Notes under the pieces: generated by a model
Seen by the model: only the letters and a program-made list of their open reading frames with translations
Told to the model about the DNA's origin: nothing
Databases searched by the model: none
In this document: positions 34,803 to 42,993 of the stretch, in pieces
How the letters are laid out: each line of letters opens with the position of its first letter
Numbering within the stretch: the first letter of the stretch is position 1
Translations under genes and position numbers: made by a program
From: an uncultured Bacilli bacterium
GTDB taxonomy: Bacteria; Bacillota_I; Bacilli_A; RF39; UBA660
NCBI GenBank assembly: GCA_934122275.1
Contig: CAKOWI010000002.1
Location: 103,769 to 167,768, forward strand
Length of the DNA: 64,000 nucleotides
Direction of reading: 5' to 3'

Positions 34803-34828
34803 ATTTTGTTTAGTACACTGAACAAAAT
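34803..34828. promoter_or_regulatory. Operator-like palindrome before the DUF4143 gene
   Basis: Imperfect 26-bp inverted repeat: outer arms ATTTTGTT and AACAAAAT, inner AGT/ACT, 22 of 26 positions symmetric. It ends one base before the -35 box. Confidence 0.6.
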
Positions 34829-34829
34829 A

Positions 34830-34858
34830 TTGACAAAAGAAAAGAAATACAGTACAAT
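34830..34858 (+). promoter_or_regulatory. Strong promoter of the DUF4143 gene
   Basis: TTGACA at 34830-34835, 17-bp spacer, TACAAT at 34853-34858. Confidence 0.8.
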
Positions 34859-34888
34859 GTAGTAAAGTAAATTAAAAAGGAGATATAT

Positions 34889-36088
34889 ATGATTATTCGT
34901 GAAAAATATTTATCTAAAATTAGACCATTTTATGACCAAGATTTGATAAAAGTTATAATGGGAGTTAGAAGATGTGGAAAATCTGTTATATTATTGCAGA
35001 TAATAGATGAATTAAAGAAAAAAGGAATACAAGAATCTCAAATAATATATATAAATTTTGAGTATGAAGATTATGCTTTTATAAAAAATGACATGGACTT
35101 GCATAGCTACATTAAGGAAAAAATAGTAAATGATGAAAAATATTATTTGTTCTTCGATGAAATTCAAAATGTTGAACACTGGGAAAAAGCTATAAATTCA
35201 TTTAAAGCATCCAAAAATGTGTCTATATTTATTACAGGTTCTAATAGTGATTTATTATCTGGAGAACTTGCAACACATATAGCTGGAAGATATGTAAGCT
35301 TTAATGTTTATCCATTTACGTTTAAGGAAATGTGTGAATTTAAAAATATAGAAGAAAAAAAATCTGTAGAAGAAGCGTTTGATGACTATATAACATGGGG
35401 AGGATTGCCACAAAGATTTATGATGACAGACGAAATCCAAACAAGAACATATTTATCAGATGTATATAATTCTATTTTAGTAAAAGACATTATTGCCAGA
35501 TTTAACATAAAAGATTTAGATTTATTTAATAGAATAGTAGAATATATAGTAACAACGCCATCACAAAATTTTTCGGCAGAAAGTTTATCTAATTATTTTA
35601 ACAATAAAGGTGATAGAGAAGTTTCAAAAATAACATTATATAACTATTTAGAATATATGATAAGAGCTATGATAATAAATAAAGCTGATAGATATGATGT
35701 TAGAGGAAAAAGAATATTGAATGGAAAATATAAATACTATTTAACTGATTTGGGATTTGGTCAGATAATGAGTGTTGGAAAAAGGCCACAATTGGGTGCA
35801 TATTTAGAAAACGTTGTATATAATGAATTATTATCAAGAGGATATGACGTTAAAGTTGGAAATCTAGAAAATGGAGAGATAGATTTTGTAGCAACAAGAT
35901 TTAAAGAAAAAATATACATTCAAGTGACATATATTTTAGCGGATGATTCTGTTGTAGAAAGAGAATTTGGTGCATTCAAAAACATAGAAGATAACTATCC
36001 TAAATACGTTTTATCAATGGATAAGTTTGATTTTTCACAAAATGGAATAATTCATAAGAATGTAATAGATTGGTTATTAGAAGAATAA
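34889..36088 (+). CDS. ATP-binding protein, AAA_14/DUF4143 family
   Basis: 399 aa. The N-terminal P-loop ATPase has GVRRCGKS as Walker A at about 25-32, LFFDEIQN as Walker B at about 87-94 and ITGSNS as sensor I. A winged-helix-like middle part follows, and the C-terminal DUF4143 domain contains a PD-(D/E)XK-like core (GEIDFVA...KIYIQVTY). These proteins are common, mobile accessory genes in gut Bacillota and Bacteroidota and are thought to be nuclease- or defence-related; the role is unproven. Own promoter, palindrome and terminator show that it is a self-contained cassette inserted between mltG and ireB. Confidence 0.85.
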   Translation: MIIREKYLSKIRPFYDQDLIKVIMGVRRCGKSVILLQIIDELKKKGIQESQIIYINFEYEDYAFIKNDMDLHSYIKEKIVNDEKYYLFFDEIQNVEHWEKAINSFKASKNVSIFITGSNSDLLSGELATHIAGRYVSFNVYPFTFKEMCEFKNIEEKKSVEEAFDDYITWGGLPQRFMMTDEIQTRTYLSDVYNSILVKDIIARFNIKDLDLFNRIVEYIVTTPSQNFSAESLSNYFNNKGDREVSKITLYNYLEYMIRAMIINKADRYDVRGKRILNGKYKYYLTDLGFGQIMSVGKRPQLGAYLENVVYNELLSRGYDVKVGNLENGEIDFVATRFKEKIYIQVTYILADDSVVEREFGAFKNIEDNYPKYVLSMDKFDFSQNGIIHKNVIDWLLEE

Positions 36089-36110
36089 ATAGCATACTTG
36101 CTATTTTTTT
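36087..36110 (+). terminator. Intrinsic terminator of the DUF4143 gene
   Basis: AAATAGCA (36087-36094) pairs with TGCTATTT; a T-run follows. Confidence 0.8.
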
Positions 36111-36160
36111 AGTTTAATGCTAAAATAGTGGTATCTTATATAGAGATGGGAGTGATTGAT

Positions 36161-36403
36161 ATGTCTTCAACAACGTATTTATTTGATATAGAAAATATTA
36201 ATGAAGCATTAGTGAAAGATACAATTAAAGAAGTATGTGAAGCTTTAACAGAAAGAGGATATAATCCAGTTAATCAATTAGTTGGCTATTTAATGAGTGG
36301 TGATCCTGGATATATATCAAATCACAAAGAAGCTAGAAATAAGATATTAAAGATAGATCGTAGTAAAATTCTTGAAATTTTAATTAAGGAATATTTAAAG
36401 TAA
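36161..36403 (+). CDS. ireB: IreB family regulatory phosphoprotein
   Basis: 80-aa cytosolic protein of the IreB (formerly DUF965/UPF0297) family; in enterococci IreB is a threonine-phosphorylated target of the PASTA kinase IreK and affects cephalosporin resistance. The conserved N-terminus (SSTTYLFD) with candidate phospho-threonines and the YLMSGDPGYISNH block are present. Start ATG 36161 follows GGGAGTGA; the frame upstream reaches into the intergenic region. Its stop overlaps the ruvX start by one base. Confidence 0.9.
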   Translation: MSSTTYLFDIENINEALVKDTIKEVCEALTERGYNPVNQLVGYLMSGDPGYISNHKEARNKILKIDRSKILEILIKEYLK

Positions 36404-36825
36404 TGAGAGTAATAGGACTTGATTTAGGTACTAAGACTTTAGGAGTAGCAATAAGTGATCCATCTAAGATAATAGCTAGTTCATTAACTACTATTAGATT
36501 TGAAGAAAATGATTATAAAAGTGCTATAAAAGAATTAAAAAATATAATTAGTGATTATGAAATTGAGTTAATTGTTATAGGACTTCCTAAAAATATGAAT
36601 AATTCTTTAGGATTTGCAGCACAAAGAACACTTGATTTTGAAAAACTATTAAAAGATGAGTTTGAAATACCAATATATGAACAAGACGAAAGATTATCTT
36701 CAGTTACTGCAAATAATATTTTATTAGAAGCAGATGTTTCAAGAAGAAAAAGAAAAAAGAAAGTAGATCAATTAGCGGCAACAATAATTTTGCAAAATTA
36801 TTTAGATATAAGAAAGGGAATATAA
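36403..36825 (+). CDS. ruvX: Putative pre-16S rRNA nuclease / Holliday junction resolvase RuvX (YqgF)
   Basis: 140-aa RNase H-fold protein acting in 16S rRNA 5' maturation or recombination. The first catalytic Asp lies in IGLDLGTKTLGVA, a conserved Glu in the QDERLSS segment, and the last acidic site in KKKVDQLAA. Length and motifs are typical. Translation is coupled to ireB through a TAATG junction, and the DUF1292 gene follows after one base. Confidence 0.93.
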   Translation: MRVIGLDLGTKTLGVAISDPSKIIASSLTTIRFEENDYKSAIKELKNIISDYEIELIVIGLPKNMNNSLGFAAQRTLDFEKLLKDEFEIPIYEQDERLSSVTANNILLEADVSRRKRKKKVDQLAATIILQNYLDIRKGI

Positions 36826-36826
36826 G

Positions 36827-37114
36827 ATGAATAAAGAAGAAAAAAAGCAAGATTCAACATTTACTATCGTAAATGATAATGGGGAAGAAATAAAATGTGA
36901 AATTTTATTTACTTATGAAGATGAAAAAACAAAGAAGAATTATATAGCATATACTGATAATACACTTGATGATGAAGGAAACACCAAGGTATATGCATCT
37001 ATATTTAATCCAGAAGAAGAAAATCCAGTACTTCTTCCAATTGAAACTGATGAAGAGTGGAAATTAATTGAAGGTATTTTAACATCTTTATCAAGTGAAG
37101 CTGAAAATAATTAA
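36827..37114 (+). CDS. DUF1292 family protein (YrzB-like)
   Basis: 95-aa acidic cytosolic protein of unknown function. It shows the DUF1292 pattern: a beta-rich FTIVNDNGEE start, EILFTYEDEKTKKNYIAYTD, then an E-rich NPEEENPVLLPIETDEEW block. Found next to ruvX in many Bacillota, as here. GGGAATATAAG precedes the start. Last gene of the ireB-ruvX operon. Confidence 0.88.
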   Translation: MNKEEKKQDSTFTIVNDNGEEIKCEILFTYEDEKTKKNYIAYTDNTLDDEGNTKVYASIFNPEEENPVLLPIETDEEWKLIEGILTSLSSEAENN

Positions 37115-37125
37115 TTATCAGCCAT

Positions 37126-37162
37126 AAAAAAAGACGAATTTTATTAGTTTGTCTTTTTTTCA
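37126..37162. terminator. Terminator after the DUF1292 gene, probably bidirectional
   Basis: AAAAAAAGAC (37126-37135) pairs with GTCTTTTTTT (37151-37160). Confidence 0.75.
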
Positions 37163-37268
37163 TGAGAAATTTTTACGCACTCTAACTTATCTTAAGTTTC
37201 TCAATTTGGTTGTTTTAATAATGCAAGTATTATTACCAATAATTCCGCTAGCAACTACAAATATACTA

Positions 37269-38276
37269 TTATTTATTATTGTTTAATACTTTCTCAACTT
37301 CACCAATTAATTGTTCCTTATTAGGAATATAATATGTATATGTTGAAGTAAATAAGTTATTTGAAATACCATTTAAAGCAAATTCCATCATTATATTATC
37401 CTTTTCAGCACAAAGTATAATACCAATGGGTTTACTATCATATTCATCATTTACTACTTGTTCGTAATAATTTAGATATAAATTCATTTGACCTAAATTT
37501 TCAGCTTTCAATTTATTCAATTTTAAATCAATTAAAACATACGACTTTAAAAATTTATTATAAAATACCATATCCACATAATAATTAGTATTATTAAGTG
37601 TTATTCTTTGTTGACTACCGACAAACATAAATCCTTTACCCAACTCTAATAAAAAATCCTCTATATGCTTAATTAATTTACTTTCTAAATCTTTTTCTAG
37701 TAATGGTTTTTGTTCTTTTATTCCTAAAAATTCAAATACATAAGGCTCTTTAATTAAATCACTCGGCTTTGTTAATACCTGTCCTTGCTTAGATAATTCT
37801 AAAACTTTTTCTTTATTTGATTTATTATCAGATAGTAATAATCTTTCATATAGTGATGTATCCAGTTGCCTTTGTAGTTCTCTTACACTCCAATGTGCAT
37901 TAATACATTCTTTTTCGTAGAAATTTCTTTTAGTATCATCTTTTATTATTATTAATTCACTATAATGTGTCCAAGTTAATTCAAAGCTTATTTTTTCAAA
38001 ATCAGGATATGTCTTATAAAAAATTCTCATATATTTAAGATTGGTATAAGAATATCCTTTACCCAAATACTTTGTTAATTCTTTAGAAAGACCTTTTATG
38101 ACTTCTTTGCCATACTCTAGACGATTATTATATTTGTTCTCATTTGAAACAATAATTTTACCAATATTCCAATAAACGTAAATTATTTTATTGTTAATTT
38201 CTTTTGATAAATTATATTTTACTTCATTTACTAATTTAGTTATTTCATGAACCATTTTATTATTATTTTCTAACAT
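37269..38276 (-). CDS. YhcG-type PDDEXK nuclease domain protein (DUF1016)
   Basis: 335 aa. The N-terminal helical domain (VYWNIGKIIV, YGKEVIKGLS, LTWTHYSELI, WSVRELQRQ) is characteristic of DUF1016/YhcG. The C-terminal half is a PD-(D/E)XK nuclease core: YYVDMVFYNK then YVLIDLKLNKL, with the D and DLK residues in place. Relatives are found beside restriction-modification and toxin-antitoxin loci and are treated as accessory nucleases. Isolated on the minus strand with GAAAGGA as ribosome binding site and a perfect palindrome just upstream. Genomic mobility is inferred. Confidence 0.88.
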   Translation of the reverse strand: MLENNNKMVHEITKLVNEVKYNLSKEINNKIIYVYWNIGKIIVSNENKYNNRLEYGKEVIKGLSKELTKYLGKGYSYTNLKYMRIFYKTYPDFEKISFELTWTHYSELIIIKDDTKRNFYEKECINAHWSVRELQRQLDTSLYERLLLSDNKSNKEKVLELSKQGQVLTKPSDLIKEPYVFEFLGIKEQKPLLEKDLESKLIKHIEDFLLELGKGFMFVGSQQRITLNNTNYYVDMVFYNKFLKSYVLIDLKLNKLKAENLGQMNLYLNYYEQVVNDEYDSKPIGIILCAEKDNIMMEFALNGISNNLFTSTYTYYIPNKEQLIGEVEKVLNNNK

Positions 38277-38294
38277 AACAATTCCTTTCTTTCT

Positions 38295-38320
38295 AATTGG
38301 TCAGTCATGACTGACCAATT
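38295..38320. promoter_or_regulatory. Perfect 26-bp palindrome upstream of the YhcG gene
   Basis: Each half reads AATTGGTCAGTCA, with no mismatch and no spacer. It lies 19 bp before the minus-strand ATG, between start site and any promoter; it could be an operator or an RNA hairpin in the 5' leader. Confidence 0.75.
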
Positions 38321-38490
38321 TGTTAATAATTAATATCATTTTATCATATATTTTATTTTTAATATTATATTTTTATATTGTAATTATCTTTTGACACTCA
38401 ACTTTAATGCCTCATTATTTTTAGTAAATTTTTTTCTTGCTTAAATACTTGTTATTATGTTATAGTTATTATGATAGAAGGTGGGCTATA

Positions 38491-40692
38491 TTGAAATCAT
38501 TAAAAGAACTAAAAAAAGGAAATAAATTTAAAATAAATAAGTATTTATTTGTATTAATATGTTTTTTAATCCTTTCAGTTACTGTTGGATATTCTGCACT
38601 TCAGCAAACACTTGAAATATCAGGTAGAGCAGCATATAGAGTACCTAATATTATGAGAATAACTGACTTAGCACTTGACAGTGCAACAAATGGTGGTATA
38701 GAAGAATATAATAGTAATTATTTTAAGGACAGTATAAAAGTAGGTATAAGTCTTCCAAGTAAAGATTCTACTGTAACTTATAAGGTAGAAATAAGCAATT
38801 TAGGTAATGTTAGACAGTGGGTAGATAATATAAGTTTATCTAATGGTGATAATATTACTTTTACTGTATCTGAATTAAATATAAGAAAAGATTTATTTTA
38901 TTCTGGTGATTCAAAATCTTTTTATATTACTTTTAAATACAAAGATGATGTAAATGTTACTGGTTATACATTAAAATATGATTTAACGGTTAAATTAGGC
39001 TTTGTTGAACCTATATCTTATCTAAGACAAAGAACCCCATATACTTTTGAAGAGATAATGAATGATGAAGGAAGCATTATGGATACCTATTTTTCTGATA
39101 AATCCCCTTTTTATGATGGACCTATAGAAAATGGATGGATAAATTCAATATCATTTACCAATAACTTATTTTTAGAAGGATATGACGGATATTTTGATAT
39201 GTCGGTTAATAATTCTGGCACGGTTTTAGGATATTATAAAAAAATTAGTGATAATTTATATGATATTACTGTAGGCAGTTTAGATGAGGTAATAGCACCT
39301 TCTGATTCATCACTTATGTTTGCCTTTCTTTCAAACTTAACTACTTTGAAATTTAATCAAAACTTTAATTCAAACAATATAACTGATTTAGCCGGGTTAC
39401 TATTATTTGACAGAAGTTTAACTTCTCTAGACATTAATAATTTAAATATAGCTGGGAAATATTCTACTAAAAATGTGACTAATACCTCATTTATGTTTGG
39501 ACAATGTATGTCATTGATAGATTTAAATTTAAGTAATTTCAATACATCAAATGTAACTGATATGAATAATATGTTTGCGCTTTTAGTGAATGCAAAAAAT
39601 ATAATTTTTTCTGATAGTACTAGTAATGCATTTGTAACTGGAAAAGTAACCGATATGAATGGTATGTTTGGTATGTGTTTAAGACTATCAGAAATTGATT
39701 TAAGTGGCTTTGACACATCAAATGTAACAAATATGGAAGGTATGTTTTCTCACTTTTATACGGACAATAATTTACTTGATATAAGTAGTTTTGATACGTC
39801 AAATGTAACTAACATGGATAGTATGTTTTCTAATTGCTACATAACAAAGCTAATTGTGGGAGAAAAATTTAAAACTTCAAAGGTAGAAACTATGCGACAT
39901 ATGTTTGATTATCTTAATGCTAGTAAAGACGAAGATTGGTATGGAACATATGATTATGAAAATGAAGTGTGCAAATATCAAATAGAAAACATTAATGAGG
40001 TTGTGAGCCATTTTACTTTTGATAGTTTAAAGCAAGCATATGCTATGTTTAGAAATCAACTTACCAATGCTAAAACAATTACAGAGCTTAACATTAATGT
40101 ACCTGCACCAATGATTTCTGATACTGAATTAGGAATTAATGATATGTTTTCATTGTCTGTTAGAAATTTAAATTTAACAGGATTTGAATTTCCTATTTTA
40201 CAACAAAACGACATTTTTAGTAGGGGAAATATAAATAAACTTATATGGCAAAATGCAAAATATTATAATTTATCATCAAACTACTATAATAGATTTTTAC
40301 TTCCACCAAACGTAGAAACGGTTGATTTATCTAATATGGATATTACTGGTTTAACGTCACTAAATAGTAGGTTTAGTGGACTAAGTTCATTAAAGGTACT
40401 TAATTTATCCGGCTGGGACGTCTCAAATATAACTGACTTTGTAAGTATGTTTTCAGGTGATAGTGCTTTAGAAGAACTTGATTTAAGTTCATTTAATGTT
40501 AGCACTAAAGTTACATATGATGGAATGTTTTCGGGATGTGAAAGTCTAAAAACACTAAAACTAAATAACTGGGATTTTACTTTAAATGATATATTAGAAG
40601 GTGTTACAGCAGAAACAGTATATGCTAATAAAAAATACCAAAGTTACTTAGAAGACAAATATCCAAACCAAAATTTTGTATTTGTATCATAA
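38491..40692 (+). CDS. BspA/DUF285-type leucine-rich surface protein
   Basis: 733 aa from TTG 38491, chosen for AGAAGGTGGG upstream; no ATG fits. A Lys-rich N-terminus leads into one hydrophobic segment (LFVLICFLILSVTVGYSAL) that may be a signal peptide or anchor, then a beta-sandwich domain to about residue 190. The rest is DUF285 repeats built on FDTSNVTNMxxMF (for example NVTDMNNMF, NVTNMEGMF, NVTNMDSMF) alternating with leucine-rich strands. These repeats form surface solenoids in BspA-like adhesins and Mycoplasma lipoproteins. No LPXTG or lipobox, so anchoring is unclear. Ends with a strong terminator. Confidence 0.82.
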   Translation: MKSLKELKKGNKFKINKYLFVLICFLILSVTVGYSALQQTLEISGRAAYRVPNIMRITDLALDSATNGGIEEYNSNYFKDSIKVGISLPSKDSTVTYKVEISNLGNVRQWVDNISLSNGDNITFTVSELNIRKDLFYSGDSKSFYITFKYKDDVNVTGYTLKYDLTVKLGFVEPISYLRQRTPYTFEEIMNDEGSIMDTYFSDKSPFYDGPIENGWINSISFTNNLFLEGYDGYFDMSVNNSGTVLGYYKKISDNLYDITVGSLDEVIAPSDSSLMFAFLSNLTTLKFNQNFNSNNITDLAGLLLFDRSLTSLDINNLNIAGKYSTKNVTNTSFMFGQCMSLIDLNLSNFNTSNVTDMNNMFALLVNAKNIIFSDSTSNAFVTGKVTDMNGMFGMCLRLSEIDLSGFDTSNVTNMEGMFSHFYTDNNLLDISSFDTSNVTNMDSMFSNCYITKLIVGEKFKTSKVETMRHMFDYLNASKDEDWYGTYDYENEVCKYQIENINEVVSHFTFDSLKQAYAMFRNQLTNAKTITELNINVPAPMISDTELGINDMFSLSVRNLNLTGFEFPILQQNDIFSRGNINKLIWQNAKYYNLSSNYYNRFLLPPNVETVDLSNMDITGLTSLNSRFSGLSSLKVLNLSGWDVSNITDFVSMFSGDSALEELDLSSFNVSTKVTYDGMFSGCESLKTLKLNNWDFTLNDILEGVTAETVYANKKYQSYLEDKYPNQNFVFVS

Positions 40693-40697
40693 CATTG

Positions 40698-40736
40698 GTA
40701 TATTTATTGATTTAAAGTCAATAAATATACTTTTTT
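40698..40736 (+). terminator. Intrinsic terminator of the DUF285 gene
   Basis: Perfect 13-bp stem GTATATTTATTGA/TCAATAAATATAC, followed by six T. Confidence 0.9.
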
Positions 40737-40738
40737 CT

Positions 40739-40767
40739 TTGATTTTGATAAGTATATGTTATATAAT
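40739..40767 (+). promoter_or_regulatory. Promoter of secDF
   Basis: TTGATT at 40739-40744, 17-bp spacer, TATAAT at 40762-40767. Confidence 0.6.
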
Positions 40768-40820
40768 ATTAATTGTGTTAATGGTAATTCATTAAATAAT
40801 ATATTAGAAGGATGGTAGTT

Positions 40821-42977
40821 ATGAAAAAGAAATTTGTAAAAAGATTATTGATTTTTTTTGCAGTAATTATTTTATTTAGTTTGGTATATATACCACTATT
40901 TAAAGATTTAAAATTTGGGCTAGATTTAAAGGGAGGATTTGAAGTATTATATCAAGTTAAAAGAAGTGATGGTAAAAAGTTATCTTCTAGTGATTTAAAT
41001 AGTACTTATGATGTTTTAAAAAGGAACGTAGATTCTCTTGGTGTTACAGAACCTGAAATTACAATTGAGGGTATTGATAAGATTAGAGTTAAACTAGCAG
41101 GTGTTAAGGATATTAAGGGTGCTAGAAAGGCTTTATCAAGTGTTGCTAATGTATCTTTTAGAGATACTGATGATAAGTTATTAATGGATGCATCTGTTAT
41201 AAAGGGCGCTAAATTATCATATGATGAAAGTGGTAATCCAGCTATTTCACTACAGGTAGCAAATAAGGATAAATTCTTAAAAGCTACAACAGAGGTTAGT
41301 AAAAAAACTAGTGGTGAAAACATAATGGTTATATGGTATAACTTTGAAAGTGGTGTTAATTCTTATTCTAAGGATAAGGAAAACTGTGGTAGTGATGAAA
41401 GTACTTGTTTATCTGCTGCTACTGTATCACAAGGTTTTTCAAGTGATGTAATTATAACTGGTAATTTTACAAAAGAAGAAGCTGAAAGTTTAGCAACTAG
41501 TATTAATGCTGGTTCTATTTCAACTAAATTAAGTGAAATATCTTCTCAAAACGTTAATGCATCTTATGGTGAAGGTGTATTACAAAAGACTTTGATTGCT
41601 GGAATAATTGGTATGGTCGTTGTAATAGCATTTATGACAATTATATATAAGTTTTCTGGATTTATTTCTGGTTTGTTATTGCTACTTTACATGTTACTTG
41701 TAATGGGTATTTTCTGGTTAATTGGTGGTGTGTTAACACTTCCTGGTATCGCAGCTTTAGTATTGGGTATTGGTATGGCAGTTGACTCTTGTGTAGTTAC
41801 TAATGAACGTATTAAAGAGGAATTGGATAAAGGCAATAACTTAAAGACTGCTTATGCATTAGGCAATAGTGAATCATGGAGTTCAATACTTGATGCTAAC
41901 GTAACAACTTTTATAGTTGCAATCGTATTATTTATATTTGGTGAAAGTTCTATAAAGGGTTTTGCTACAATGCTTATGATAACCATATTTGCAACTATGT
42001 TTATTATGGTTCTTATTAATAAGATAATATTGAAAAAATTCGTTGATACTGAAGTATTTAGTAAGAAACCTAAAGCATACATTAATTGGAAAGAAAATAG
42101 GAAGCTAAAAAACATTAAGATAGATTCTATTAAAATTCTTAAAAAATGTTTCATAATAACAGGTATATATTTAGTTTTTGGAATAATATTCTTATGTATT
42201 AATGGTCTTAATTTGGGTATTGATTTTAAATCGGGTTCAGATGTTACTATTAATGCTGATAAAATTAGTGTATCTAAAGTTAAAAATGATTTTAAAAAAC
42301 TTAATTATGACGTTATTTCAGTTCAAAAGCAGGAAAATAATGAAATATACGTTAGATTAAATACTGAGTTAAAGGAAAAAGATATAAATAAAGTTAATAA
42401 TTATTTTGAAGAAAAATACAATGCTAAAACAGAAATAAACGTTGTAACAAATATTGTTAAACAACAATTAGTTAAAAATGCCTTATATTCAGTTTTAATA
42501 GCTGCTATAGCAATAATTATATATATTTCGTTTAGGTTTAAGTTTAATTTTGCTATATCTTCTATACTAGCATTATGTCATGATGTACTTTTTGTTATTA
42601 TATTATTCTCATTATTTAAGATAGAAGTTAATGTTATATTTATAGCAGCAATTCTTACAATAATTGGTTATTCAATTAATAACACAATTATTGTATTTGA
42701 CAGAATAAGAGAAAACTATAATAATAGGAAAAAACTTGATGAAAAAGTTTTAGGTGAAATTGTTTCTTTAAGTATATCTGAAACATTTACTAGATCTTTA
42801 TATACAACAATTACAACATTAATTCCAGTATTATGTTTAATTTTCTTAGGATCTAAAGGCATATTAACGTTTAACTTGGCTTTAATATTTGGACTTGTTA
42901 CCGGATGTTATTCATCTATGCTATTAGCGGGTCAAATATGGTATTTACTAGAAAAGAAAAATTTAAAGAAAAAATAG
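40821..42977 (+). CDS. secDF: Protein translocase subunit SecDF (fused)
   Basis: 718-aa membrane protein joining SecD and SecF, which use the proton gradient to pull secreted proteins out of SecYEG. It starts with a transmembrane helix and the D1 motif FGLDLKGGFEV. The P1 periplasmic domain runs to about residue 250, the SecD helices include GIAALVLGIGMAVDS, and the SecF half starts near residue 440 (LGIDFKSGSDV) and has IIGYSINNTIIVFDRIRE. Start ATG 40821 follows AGAAGGA. The fused form is as in Bacillus. rel follows 16 bp downstream. Confidence 0.95.
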   Translation: MKKKFVKRLLIFFAVIILFSLVYIPLFKDLKFGLDLKGGFEVLYQVKRSDGKKLSSSDLNSTYDVLKRNVDSLGVTEPEITIEGIDKIRVKLAGVKDIKGARKALSSVANVSFRDTDDKLLMDASVIKGAKLSYDESGNPAISLQVANKDKFLKATTEVSKKTSGENIMVIWYNFESGVNSYSKDKENCGSDESTCLSAATVSQGFSSDVIITGNFTKEEAESLATSINAGSISTKLSEISSQNVNASYGEGVLQKTLIAGIIGMVVVIAFMTIIYKFSGFISGLLLLLYMLLVMGIFWLIGGVLTLPGIAALVLGIGMAVDSCVVTNERIKEELDKGNNLKTAYALGNSESWSSILDANVTTFIVAIVLFIFGESSIKGFATMLMITIFATMFIMVLINKIILKKFVDTEVFSKKPKAYINWKENRKLKNIKIDSIKILKKCFIITGIYLVFGIIFLCINGLNLGIDFKSGSDVTINADKISVSKVKNDFKKLNYDVISVQKQENNEIYVRLNTELKEKDINKVNNYFEEKYNAKTEINVVTNIVKQQLVKNALYSVLIAAIAIIIYISFRFKFNFAISSILALCHDVLFVIILFSLFKIEVNVIFIAAILTIIGYSINNTIIVFDRIRENYNNRKKLDEKVLGEIVSLSISETFTRSLYTTITTLIPVLCLIFLGSKGILTFNLALIFGLVTGCYSSMLLAGQIWYLLEKKNLKKK

Positions 42978-42993
42978 GAAATGAGTGATTTTA

